Part shown: in pieces, positions 1 through 7,501 of the stretch
Numbering within the stretch: the first letter of the stretch is position 1
Layout: each line of letters begins with the position of its first letter
Assembly (NCBI GenBank): GCA_023144715.1
Contig: JAGLFC010000064.1
Span: 1-13,597, forward strand
DNA from: Gammaproteobacteria bacterium
GTDB taxonomy: Bacteria > Pseudomonadota > Gammaproteobacteria > GRL18
Direction of reading: 5' to 3'
DNA length: 13,597 bases
Position numbers and translations under genes: made by a program
Notes under the pieces: generated by a model
What the model was told of the DNA's origin: nothing
What the model saw: the letters and a program-made list of their open reading frames with translations, nothing else
Database searches by the model: none

Positions 1-549
1 CGTATGACTCGTTTATCATGGTCACACTCCTCTTTAAAAGCACATTTAAAACCTCGTGTATGGTATAAAATTCGCCCTATTTCGATGCAAGAAGATAGAT
101 TGGCGATCAATACACTATGGAAAAAAATGGCAAATGATACTCAACATTTTATTATTGGTATACGTGATGGGCAACGCATAGACTATCGTTATGTGCAACA
201 TCCTGAAAAAAATTATAGTGTTCTCAAAGTACAACAGCGTTTAAGCAATCAATTACTGGCGGTCTTGGTATTAAGCAAAGAAGATTCTCAATACCAACTG
301 CTTGACTTTATTTGTAGCATTAAGCATATTCCTATCGTTTTATATGCGGCCATTCGTTTTAGCCAACAAGAGCAAGCATCACTTTACACACACATAAGTG
401 ACAATTTAAAACCGTATTTTAAGACTTACCCCTATACTGAGGATGACCCACAAATAACCATCCCTCATAGTTGCTGTACTGCTGGACCTGATATAGAACA
501 AGTGAGAAATAAATGGTGGCTAATGGGTGGTGATAGTGATTTTATGTAA
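1..549 (+). CDS. GNAT-type N-acyltransferase, C-terminal part (5' end outside window)
   Basis: The reading frame is open from base 1. The first ATG (base 4) has no visible upstream context, so the true start probably lies before the window. The visible part, about 181 residues, looks like the second half of a GNAT-fold protein of the kind found in polysaccharide clusters. It has an RYVQHPEKNY segment (the 'WRY..HP...Y' pattern of that group), then alternating strand-like stretches (LLAVLVLSKED, YQLLDFIC), and ends in WWLMGGDSDFM, a typical C-terminus for these enzymes. GNAT enzymes transfer an acyl group from acyl-CoA to an amine. The neighbours (PIG-L deacetylase 23 bp downstream, then HldE) suggest an amino sugar or envelope glycan as substrate, but this is inferred. 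The acetyl-CoA binding loop cannot be located with certainty in the visible part. Fold assignment is moderate and substrate unknown. Confidence 0.6.
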   Translation, partial: RMTRLSWSHSSLKAHLKPRVWYKIRPISMQEDRLAINTLWKKMANDTQHFIIGIRDGQRIDYRYVQHPEKNYSVLKVQQRLSNQLLAVLVLSKEDSQYQLLDFICSIKHIPIVLYAAIRFSQQEQASLYTHISDNLKPYFKTYPYTEDDPQITIPHSCCTAGPDIEQVRNKWWLMGGDSDFM

Positions 550-572
550 TTATTTATTAAGGAAAATTACTC

Positions 573-1721
573 ATGTATGAAGAACACCATTTAATTCCCT
601 ATCACACATTAGACATATTACCGGGTAAAAATTGGCTTGTTTTTGCACCTCATGCTGATGATGAAACCTTTGGTATGGGGGGTACATTATTACTGGCAAA
701 AGAACAGGGTATTAATACATCATTAGTGATTATGACCAATGGTATTTTGGGTCTCGTTGATAAAGAAAAATCATTGGCTGCCAACATTCGTTATGAAGAA
801 GCCAAAAAAGCATCCCATTTGTTAGGGATGCAAAATGTTACTTTTTTAGATGAAGAAGATCGAGGCTTATCAATGAATGAAGCCATTATAAAAAAAATAC
901 ACACTCTTATCTTACAACATCAACCTGATTGTATTTTTATCCCTGCCCCTTTAGAACTGCATCCTGATCACCGTATGACCGCCTTTATAGTTTGGCAGGC
1001 TTTACAGGATATAGAGCAAACACCTGATATTTATGCGTATGAAATCAGTGTACAAGGTTTTATTAATACCTTAATTGATACCACGTCTGTTGCACAACAA
1101 AAACATCAAGTGATGCAAACTTACCAAAGCCAAATTCAACAAAATAATTATATAGAGATTGTTCAAGCATTAGATAAAGCTAGAACCTATACATTAGAGA
1201 ATACTGTAAAATCTGCTGAGGGTTTTCTCAAATTAGATAGAACAGAACACTCACTCTATCCATTGTTAGAAAATTATTTTATGAATCCCGAACAAAGCTA
1301 TACAAGCTCTATTAATCAATTAGAACAGCACATTGCACAACTTAAAGCAGAGCAACAACAATTATTACAATCAAGCAGTTGGAAAATCACTCGCCCATTG
1401 CGTTGGCTAAAATATAAATTATTAGATAATAGGCTTTTTATGCTATTATTATTGATACCATTAAGTAGCCAAGCACTTGATTTAACATTGGATAAAAACT
1501 TTGTGACTCGTCCCATCATGCAAACGGAAATTCATTCTCAAAATAAAACATTATTACCGGGTATTTTTAAGGATGAACAATTAGATAATATTTCTATCAA
1601 AGGTCAAATATTTACAGAAGAAATATACGAAAAGCCCCATAGAACCTACCAAGATCATTCCATTAATTATGACTCTATTGATGGTGCGGGCATTTCTTTT
1701 AAAGTAAAAACAGAAAACTAA
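573..1721 (+). CDS. PIG-L family deacetylase with C-terminal coiled coil and extra membrane/secreted tail
   Basis: Residues 1 to about 230 form a PIG-L (LmbE-like) domain, a zinc-dependent N-deacetylase of acetylated amino sugars. The motif PHADDE is at 26-31 and HPDH at 130-133, so H27, D30 and H133 are the expected metal ligands, with D29 the likely catalytic base. After about residue 240 comes a short Gln-rich coiled-coil stretch, then SSWKITRPLRWL at 268-279. That motif is common at the ends of polysaccharide glycosyltransferases, so a glycan-assembly role is likely. The remainder is unusual: residues 288-302 are a hydrophobic run ending in SSQA, like a signal peptide, followed by about 80 polar residues I do not recognise. 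An in-frame ATG at 1440 could mark the start of a formerly separate secreted protein. The start at 573 is supported by AAGGA at 559-563. HldE begins 36 bp after the stop. Confidence 0.8.
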   Translation: MYEEHHLIPYHTLDILPGKNWLVFAPHADDETFGMGGTLLLAKEQGINTSLVIMTNGILGLVDKEKSLAANIRYEEAKKASHLLGMQNVTFLDEEDRGLSMNEAIIKKIHTLILQHQPDCIFIPAPLELHPDHRMTAFIVWQALQDIEQTPDIYAYEISVQGFINTLIDTTSVAQQKHQVMQTYQSQIQQNNYIEIVQALDKARTYTLENTVKSAEGFLKLDRTEHSLYPLLENYFMNPEQSYTSSINQLEQHIAQLKAEQQQLLQSSSWKITRPLRWLKYKLLDNRLFMLLLLIPLSSQALDLTLDKNFVTRPIMQTEIHSQNKTLLPGIFKDEQLDNISIKGQIFTEEIYEKPHRTYQDHSINYDSIDGAGISFKVKTEN

Positions 1722-1757
1722 ACATTTTAATCACATAAACTTATTAAAGATAGTCTG

Positions 1758-3215
1758 ATGAAAATACATATTCCTGATTTCTCAAACATAAAAATACTGG
1801 TTGTTGGAGATTTAATGTTGGATCGATACTGGCATGGTCCAACCTCACGTATTTCTCCTGAAGCACCCGTTCCTATTGTCAAAATTGAAGAATCAGAAGA
1901 ACGTCCCGGTGGTGCGGGTAATGTTGCTTTAAATATTGCCGCATTAAGTGGTTGTTCTTCTTTAATTGGTTTAACAGGACAAGATGAAGCTGCTCAAATT
2001 TTAAAAAATCGCCTCACTCATCAAGGGGTGAAGTGTGATTTTGTTGAATTAGCAGGTTGCACCACTATCACAAAATTAAGAGTATTAAGCCGTCATCAAC
2101 AATTAATACGCTTGGATTTTGAAGATGGTTTTTTGAATGATGAGAGTGCTTGCCAACAACTTCTAACAAAATATCAGAACCAACTAGAAAAACATGATGT
2201 CATTATATTTTCTGATTATCAAAAAGGCACATTACAGAATCTTCCTAAGCTCATTTCATTAGCAAAGGCACAAGGTAAAAAGGTGATTATCGATCCTAAG
2301 GGTCATGATTTTTCCCATTATCAAGGTGCGACCTTGCTCACACCCAATTTATCTGAATTTGAAGCGATTGTGGGTCATTGCGAGAATGATCAACAATTGG
2401 TTAAAAAAGCAGAACAATTACGAAAAAGCTTACAACTCAGTGCATTGCTCATCACTCGTAGTGAAAAAGGTATGACGCTCATTCAAAAAGATCAAGCTGC
2501 TATTCATTTACCTACACGGGCTAGAGATATTTATGATGTGACAGGTGCGGGTGATACGGTTATTGCTACATTAGCAGCGGCTATTGCTGCTGGAGATGAT
2601 CTTTTGGAAGCAACAAAATTGGCAAATCTTGCCGCAAGTGTTGTGGTCGGTAAAATGGGTACCGCTTGTATTACAGTACATGAATTGCGTAATGCTATGC
2701 GCCAATTAAGTGATATTGAACAAGGTATTATTACAGAACAGCGATTAATTACAGTGGTCAGTGATGCCAAGGCACATGGTGAAAAAGTCATTATGACCAA
2801 TGGCTGTTTTGATATTCTTCATGCGGGTCATGTGACTTATTTGGAGCAAGCAAAAAGTCTGGGTGATCGACTTATTGTCGCCGTTAATGATGATGCTTCT
2901 GTGAAACGAATTAAGGGTGCAGAACGTCCTGTAAATACCATGAATCGCCGTATGCAAGTACTCGCTGGACTCAGTTGTGTTGATTGGGTTGTACCCTTTT
3001 ATGAAGACACTCCCACACGTTTAATTTGTGATGTTTCACCCTCAGTATTAGTCAAAGGAGGTGATAATAATCCTGATGATATTCCAGGAGGGGATTGTGT
3101 TAAACAACAAGGGGGTGAAGTACTGGTCATGGAATATGTTGATAATTGTTCGACTACAGGTCTCATTCGTTCAATCCGTTCTGCGGATGGTTCTGTGGAA
3201 GATAAAATTAAATAA
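1758..3215 (+). CDS. hldE: Bifunctional HldE: heptose-7-phosphate kinase / heptose-1-phosphate adenylyltransferase
   Basis: This cytoplasmic enzyme carries out two steps of ADP-heptose synthesis for the LPS inner core. It phosphorylates D-glycero-beta-D-manno-heptose 7-phosphate at C1, and after GmhB removes the 7-phosphate it adds AMP from ATP. Residues 1 to about 320 are a ribokinase/PfkB-type kinase: GDLMLDRYWHG near the N-terminus, ERPGGAGNVALN, and the anion-hole/catalytic motif DVTGAGD at 260-266 with D266 as catalytic base. Residues from about 344 to 485 are a nucleotidyltransferase: TNGCFDILHAGH at 347-358 holds the HxGH signature (355-358), followed by VAVNDDASVKRIKG and ERPVN. The length of 485 aa is normal for the full fusion and no catalytic residue appears lost. 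The start at 1758 is preceded only by a weak AAAGA at 1746-1750. It probably shares a transcript with the genes upstream. gmhA and gmhB are not in the window. Confidence 0.97.
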   Translation: MKIHIPDFSNIKILVVGDLMLDRYWHGPTSRISPEAPVPIVKIEESEERPGGAGNVALNIAALSGCSSLIGLTGQDEAAQILKNRLTHQGVKCDFVELAGCTTITKLRVLSRHQQLIRLDFEDGFLNDESACQQLLTKYQNQLEKHDVIIFSDYQKGTLQNLPKLISLAKAQGKKVIIDPKGHDFSHYQGATLLTPNLSEFEAIVGHCENDQQLVKKAEQLRKSLQLSALLITRSEKGMTLIQKDQAAIHLPTRARDIYDVTGAGDTVIATLAAAIAAGDDLLEATKLANLAASVVVGKMGTACITVHELRNAMRQLSDIEQGIITEQRLITVVSDAKAHGEKVIMTNGCFDILHAGHVTYLEQAKSLGDRLIVAVNDDASVKRIKGAERPVNTMNRRMQVLAGLSCVDWVVPFYEDTPTRLICDVSPSVLVKGGDNNPDDIPGGDCVKQQGGEVLVMEYVDNCSTTGLIRSIRSADGSVEDKIK

Positions 3216-3246
3216 AGCTGACTCTTATACTATTTTCTTAAATACT

Positions 3247-3330
3247 CTGAATTTATCTGAAATTTTGCTTTGTGTTGATAGATTAGCTATAGTTTACCTT
3301 GTTTTTTATATTTGAATCATATCTTTGGAG
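3247..3330 (+). promoter_or_regulatory. Candidate promoter and tandem repeat ahead of the CHAD-ParA-NUDIX genes
   Basis: The 126-bp gap after hldE contains a sigma-70-like pair: TTGCTT at 3265-3270 and TATAGT at 3288-3293, with a 17-bp spacer. The -10 matches the consensus at 5 of 6 positions, while the -35 is weak (3 of 6). Directly upstream, CTGAATTTAT (3247-3256) is followed head to tail by CTGAAATTTT (3257-3266), 8 of 10 identical with a period of one helical turn, which would suit a dimeric regulator. The ribosome binding site of the CHAD gene is GGAG at 3327-3330. No terminator is visible for hldE, so read-through is also possible. Confidence 0.4.
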
Positions 3331-3341
3331 CTCAGTGAATA

Positions 3342-4922
3342 ATGAAAACCTCAAAAACCAGTCATACCTACTGTCTTTTGCCTGATAATATGACAAAAAA
3401 AGTTTTTTTAGACACACTAAAAGAACATTTTATTGTAAAACAAATAGGCTTTATCAGTGAGAATTTTTCTATTTTAGAAACATTTGACTGGGAGGTTTAC
3501 AAAAACAATCTATTAGCCATTCGCCATGAAGATCATTCTATTAGTCTATGGGATGAAGATAATTTATTTGATATTGAACGAGCCAAAAAAATTGACAATA
3601 TTGCTGCACGTTCAAAATTTTGGTGGGATTTTCCTGATTGTGAAGCCACACACACATTAAAGCCTTTGCTTAAATTACGAGCATTACACCCAATTTATAG
3701 TGGTGTATTAAAAATTGAACAAATCAATTTGCAAAATAATGAAGGGAAAATTTTAGTATTTTGTCAGTTGATGTCTATTTGTAATCCTGAACATCCACGC
3801 ACACCTATTATGCATCAAATAAAGTTTACTCCTGTCACAGGTTATGCTCATGAAAACAATCAAGCCGTTAATCTTATTAAGCAATTAGGGGGATTTGAAC
3901 CTAGTCTCACCCCCTTAGAGTCTCTATTAGGAGCCATTGCGGTTGTGCCTAAACCTTATACCGTAAAACCACAAATAAACATTCCAGTAGAAATCCCTGC
4001 TCGTCAAGCGGTCAGTAAAATTATTGCAACGATGATAGACAAGCAACGTTTGACCGAACCGGGTATTATTAAAGATATTGATACTGAATTTTTACATCAT
4101 TATAGAGTAGCAATACGTATGGTTCGTGCTGCTATTGCCCAATTAAAAGAAGTTTTTCCCTCACAGGATGTCATAACACTTAAACAACGGTTTGGTGATT
4201 TAGCAAGGGAAACCAATCGTTTACGTGATCTGGATGTATTTATTCTTGATCAATCACGTTATATCACTCTAGTACCTGAAGCCATGCGCGATGATTTATT
4301 ACCTCTCTTTGATAATTTTCAAAAAAGTCGTCAGGTTGAGGCCAAGCGGATTAGCAAATGGATAGCAAGTAAAACATACACTAAAGAAATCAATCAATTA
4401 GAATCTCTTTTTGTACACGGTTACTCAGCCACAGAAACACTATGGAGCGAAAAACCTAGCATTGAATTGGCGACCACCAAAATCACTAAAACGTATAAAA
4501 AAATTCATAAAGCAGCCTTAAAAATCGATCATGAAACCCCTGATGCACACATTCATAAGATACGCATTGATTGTAAAAAACTACGCTATTTACTTTATTT
4601 CTTTGGTAATCAATTTGATAGCAAAAAAATTAAAACCGTCAGTAAGCATCTTAAATCACTACAAGATACCTTAGGTATTTTTAACGATTTGACTGTGCAA
4701 GGTGAATTCCTGACGGAATATCTTGATCAATTTGAGCATAAAGACGATATAAATATACGCTTAATTGCATCATTAGGAGGCTTAATTTCAGTCTTATATC
4801 TTATGCAAAAACAAGAACGTAAAAAAAGCATTAAAGAGCTGGCTATTTTTTCAAATAAGGCCAATAAAAAACTCTTTAAGGAAACTTTTATTAATAAAGA
4901 GCAAGGAGAGCATAACGAATGA
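3342..4922 (+). CDS. CHAD domain protein with degenerate CYTH-like N-terminal region
   Basis: The C-terminal half (about 215-510) is a CHAD domain, an alpha-helical domain with conserved His/Lys/Arg that binds inorganic polyphosphate and targets proteins to polyphosphate granules in other bacteria. Key segments are FLHHYRVAIRMVRAAI around 250-265, an ETNRLRDLDVF stretch, DAHIHKIRIDCKKLRY at 401-416, and LKSLQDTLGIFNDL. The basic residues and histidines expected of the family are present. The N-terminal part (about 1-190) has the CYTH-like pattern LETFDWEVYKNNLLAIRH but lacks the ExExK signature at its beginning, so triphosphate catalysis by this half is doubtful. At 526 aa it is of normal size for a CYTH+CHAD protein. 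GGAG at 3327-3330 supports the start. The stop overlaps the ParA start (ATGA), indicating translational coupling. Localisation to polyphosphate is inferred from the family. Confidence 0.88.
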   Translation: MKTSKTSHTYCLLPDNMTKKVFLDTLKEHFIVKQIGFISENFSILETFDWEVYKNNLLAIRHEDHSISLWDEDNLFDIERAKKIDNIAARSKFWWDFPDCEATHTLKPLLKLRALHPIYSGVLKIEQINLQNNEGKILVFCQLMSICNPEHPRTPIMHQIKFTPVTGYAHENNQAVNLIKQLGGFEPSLTPLESLLGAIAVVPKPYTVKPQINIPVEIPARQAVSKIIATMIDKQRLTEPGIIKDIDTEFLHHYRVAIRMVRAAIAQLKEVFPSQDVITLKQRFGDLARETNRLRDLDVFILDQSRYITLVPEAMRDDLLPLFDNFQKSRQVEAKRISKWIASKTYTKEINQLESLFVHGYSATETLWSEKPSIELATTKITKTYKKIHKAALKIDHETPDAHIHKIRIDCKKLRYLLYFFGNQFDSKKIKTVSKHLKSLQDTLGIFNDLTVQGEFLTEYLDQFEHKDDINIRLIASLGGLISVLYLMQKQERKKSIKELAIFSNKANKKLFKETFINKEQGEHNE

Positions 4923-5665
4923 AAGTGATAGCCTCTTATAGTATTAAAGGTGGAGTGGGCAAAACAGCGGCATCCGTCAATTTAGCTTATGCGTCTGCTA
5001 AGGCTGGTAATGAAACTTTACTGATTGATCTTGATCCACAAGGTGCATCATCCTTTTATTTTCGTATCAATGTAGAAAAAAAAGCCCCCAAAGGCTACTT
5101 TTTTTCTAAAAAAAATCGTCTACTCAAACATATTAAAGGCTCAAATTATAAGGGATTAGATATTTTACCTGCAAATTTATCCTTTCGTAATATTGAAATT
5201 ATGTTAGATAGTATGAAAAAATCAAAGCATCGTCTCAAAGATATGCTTTCTTCATTAAAAGACGAATACGATTTAATCATCCTTGACTGCCCTCCTAATA
5301 TTAATTTATTATCAGAAAACGTTTTTAGTGCTTCAGATATTATTTTAGTACCTGTTATTCCTACCACACTATCAGAACGCACTTATGAGCAATTGCTCAC
5401 TTTTTTTAAAAAAAATAATTATAATAAAAAAATAATTCATCCATTTTTTTCGATGGCTCAAAGCAATAATAAATTACATCATGCTACTATTAATAATTTA
5501 GAAAAACGTTACCCTGAATTTTTAAAAAGTATGATTGCTTTTTCTGTAGAAATTGAGCGTATGGGATTACATAGAGAACCAGTCTTAGCTTATGCTTCTA
5601 AAAAAAGCAATGCTCAAGCCTATAGAGCTTTATTTAATGAGATTCTATCACTGATCAAAAAATAA
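4919..5665 (+). CDS. ParA/McdA-type cargo-positioning ATPase
   Basis: A 248-aa P-loop ATPase of the ParA/MinD superfamily. The deviant Walker A motif is KGGVGKT at 10-16, with signature lysine K10 and phosphate-binding K15. Walker A' is LIDLDPQGAS at 35-44, and Walker B is LIILDCPP at 119-126 with D123. There is no N-terminal helix-turn-helix and no MinD-like amphipathic helix at the C-terminus, so it resembles the small chromosome-coded ParAs that distribute cargo over the nucleoid. No ParB-type gene or parS-like repeat is seen nearby. The overlapping upstream gene is the CHAD protein, making it the obvious candidate partner or adaptor. AAGGAG at 4903-4908 is a strong ribosome binding site for the ATG at 4919. 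The gene is A/T-rich, with long A and T runs around 5401-5436 and many Lys and Asn codons. The ATPase family is certain; the cargo is inferred. Confidence 0.9.
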   Translation: MKVIASYSIKGGVGKTAASVNLAYASAKAGNETLLIDLDPQGASSFYFRINVEKKAPKGYFFSKKNRLLKHIKGSNYKGLDILPANLSFRNIEIMLDSMKKSKHRLKDMLSSLKDEYDLIILDCPPNINLLSENVFSASDIILVPVIPTTLSERTYEQLLTFFKKNNYNKKIIHPFFSMAQSNNKLHHATINNLEKRYPEFLKSMIAFSVEIERMGLHREPVLAYASKKSNAQAYRALFNEILSLIKK

Positions 5666-5693
5666 TAATCTAACTATAAAGTTGAATTAAAAT

Positions 5694-6113
5694 ATGCTAG
5701 AAATTGGTGCTTTTCCTTTTTTAATAAAAAAAGGCAAACTGTATATTATGATCGTTAGTAGTACTTCAGGAAAATCTTGGATATTACCCAAAGGGCATCC
5801 AGAGGATAAATTAAAACATTCTCAAGTGGCTGCCCTTGAAAGTTATGAAGAAGCGGGCATTAAGGGGCTAATATTTAATAGAAAATTAGGTAAAGAATTT
5901 AAACAAAAAAAAGAAGCACTTAATTTACTTATTTATCCTCTCTTGATTACTAAAATATTAAATAAATGGCAAGAAGAGTCTATAAGAAAGAGACAACTCG
6001 TTACCATTAATAAAGCATTAACTTTGGTGACTAAAAAAGAACATCTACAAGCGATAAAATATTTTTCATCAAATGCTATGTTCAATAAGCTTTCTAAAGC
6101 AAATAAAAAATAA
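5694..6113 (+). CDS. Small NUDIX hydrolase with altered Nudix box
   Basis: A 139-aa protein. WILPKG at 29-34 leads into a Nudix box running from G34 to I56 and ending LESYEEAGI. The glutamates that coordinate the metal in this fold (E49, E52, E53) are kept, but the arginine that normally precedes the first of them is leucine (L48), and the glutamate usually six residues after the first glycine is L40. The 'PKG.PE' form with 'YEEAG' is a recognisable proteobacterial variant related to diphosphoinositol-polyphosphate/ApnA hydrolases, so it may still be active on a nucleoside or polyphosphate substrate; this is inferred. The C-terminal part is Lys-rich and helical. It lies 28 bp downstream of the ParA gene, almost certainly in the same operon, and its stop is 11 bp from the convergent helicase gene. 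Confidence 0.8.
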   Translation: MLEIGAFPFLIKKGKLYIMIVSSTSGKSWILPKGHPEDKLKHSQVAALESYEEAGIKGLIFNRKLGKEFKQKKEALNLLIYPLLITKILNKWQEESIRKRQLVTINKALTLVTKKEHLQAIKYFSSNAMFNKLSKANKK

Positions 6114-6126
6114 TAATTTTTTTATT
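6102..6126. terminator. AT-only hairpin between convergent genes (possible bidirectional terminator)
   Basis: AATAAAAAA (6102-6110) and TTTTTTATT (6118-6126) are perfect reverse complements, nine pairs around a 7-base loop. The structure spans the stop codon of the NUDIX gene and touches that of the helicase gene. Runs of T follow the stem in either direction. With no G-C pairs the hairpin would be weak, so its activity is uncertain. Confidence 0.35.
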
Positions 6127-7501
6127 ATCCTTGGCGATAATAGCTTTGTTTATTAGCAGATGTACCGCTTGTTTGTTTTTTCTGTGTGCTTGTTTTATTT
6201 GAGCCTGAGCGTCTATTACCTGAATTATTAGAGCGACTTTTTTGACCCTCTTGATGTTTTTTATTGTTACCCGAACGCTGTCCATCATAATGCCCTGCTC
6301 GTGGCTTTTTAGAGCGTTTATTTTTTTTATGTTTTGCAGGACTTCGTAAAGTAGACACAGGCAAATCATGAACGGGATCAAAACCTTCAATATATTCACG
6401 TGTTAAAAGCTGTTGAATTAATTGTTCAATATCACAGAGTAGTTTAAATTCATCCGCACTGACCAAAGAAACCGCTTCGCCTGTTGCACCTGCTCGTCCT
6501 GTCCGTCCAATACGATGCACATAATCTTCAGGTACACTGGGCAAATCAAAATTAATCACATGAGGTAATTGTTCAATATCCAAACCACGAGCAGCAATAT
6601 CAGTTGCCACTAATACCTTGACCACACCATTTTTAAAATTGGCTAATGCTTTCGTGCGTGCACCCTGACTTTTATTACCATGAATAGCGGCTGCACGAAT
6701 ACCATATTCTTCTAAATATTTTGTGAGTTTATTCGCACCGTGTTTCGTTCTTGAAAAAACTAACACTTGTTCCCAACGATTATGGCTAATAAGGTGCATC
6801 AAAAGTGCTGGCTTTTTCTTTTTGTCAACAGGACAAATCCATTGTTTGACAGATTCAACCGTTGTATTTCTAGGGCTTACTGAAATTTCAACAGGATCAT
6901 GCACCATTCCTTTTGCTAAATGGCGAATATCATCTGAAAAAGTCGCAGAAAACATTAAGTTTTGGCGTTTTTTCGGAAGAAAAGAAATAATTTTACGAAT
7001 ATCATGAATGAAGCCCATGTCTAACATTCTATCGGCTTCATCTAAAACGAGTACTTCAAGGTGATCAAAACGTACTGCATTTTGATTATAGAGATCCAAC
7101 AAACGTCCCGGAGTGGCGACTAAAATATCCACACCTCGACGTAATTTAATCATTTGTGGATTGATTTTAACACCGCCAAACACAACGGTTGAACGTAAAG
7201 TTAAATGTTTTGAATAAGTCATCACACTTTTTTCTACTTGTGCGGCTAACTCTCGTGTGGGAGTCAAAATCAATGCACGTGCCTGATTGGCTTGAACCTT
7301 AGAACCTTTTGATAAAATCTCTAAGATAGGTAATGTAAACCCTGCTGTCTTGCCAGTACCTGTTTGTGCGGCAGCCATAACATCTTTACCGTCTAAAACC
7401 GCAGGTATTGCCTGTGCTTGAATCGGTGATGGGGTATCATAGCCCTGATCAGCAATAGCAGCCAATATAGGATCGGACAAGCCTAACTCTGTAAAACTCA
7501 T
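6125..7501 (-). CDS. rhlE: DEAD-box ATP-dependent RNA helicase, RhlE-like
   Basis: A 458-aa helicase that unwinds short RNA duplexes, in relatives linked to ribosome assembly and RNA decay. The N-terminus carries the Q motif (GYDTPSPIQAQAIP), motif I AQTGTGKT at 45-52, PTRELA at 81-86, GG at 109-110, TPGRLLDL at 130-137, DEAD at 154-157, and SAT (motif III). The second RecA domain has VLVFSRTKHGANKL, VLVATDIAARGLDI and HRIGRTGRAG. After about residue 385 comes a low-complexity tail rich in Lys, Arg, Ser, Asn, Gln and Gly, as in RhlE proteins, which binds RNA non-specifically. All catalytic motifs are intact. The ATG has AAGAG a few bases upstream on the minus strand. It faces the NUDIX gene convergently and the CBS gene divergently. 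The subfamily call (RhlE rather than another DEAD member) rests on the MSFTELGLSDPIL start and the basic tail. Confidence 0.93.
   Translation of the reverse strand: MSFTELGLSDPILAAIADQGYDTPSPIQAQAIPAVLDGKDVMAAAQTGTGKTAGFTLPILEILSKGSKVQANQARALILTPTRELAAQVEKSVMTYSKHLTLRSTVVFGGVKINPQMIKLRRGVDILVATPGRLLDLYNQNAVRFDHLEVLVLDEADRMLDMGFIHDIRKIISFLPKKRQNLMFSATFSDDIRHLAKGMVHDPVEISVSPRNTTVESVKQWICPVDKKKKPALLMHLISHNRWEQVLVFSRTKHGANKLTKYLEEYGIRAAAIHGNKSQGARTKALANFKNGVVKVLVATDIAARGLDIEQLPHVINFDLPSVPEDYVHRIGRTGRAGATGEAVSLVSADEFKLLCDIEQLIQQLLTREYIEGFDPVHDLPVSTLRSPAKHKKNKRSKKPRAGHYDGQRSGNNKKHQEGQKSRSNNSGNRRSGSNKTSTQKKQTSGTSANKQSYYRQG

Noticed and set aside
1316..1519. Minus-strand 67-aa Cys/Asn-rich ORF
   Set aside because: Antisense shadow of the Gln-rich coiled-coil region of the deacetylase gene; the Cys codons are reversed Gln/Ala codons.
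3061..3315. Plus-strand 84-aa ORF across the hldE end
   Set aside because: Out-of-frame shadow of the conserved adenylyltransferase domain; no family features.
4919..5665. ParA as part of a plasmid or chromosome ParABS partition locus
   Set aside because: No ParB-like gene or parS-like inverted repeats in the window, no N-terminal helix-turn-helix, and the surrounding genes are chromosomal housekeeping genes.
6094..6399. Minus-strand 101-aa ORF
   Set aside because: It lies out of frame over the low-complexity tail of the helicase gene, and its composition reflects that repeat-rich tail.
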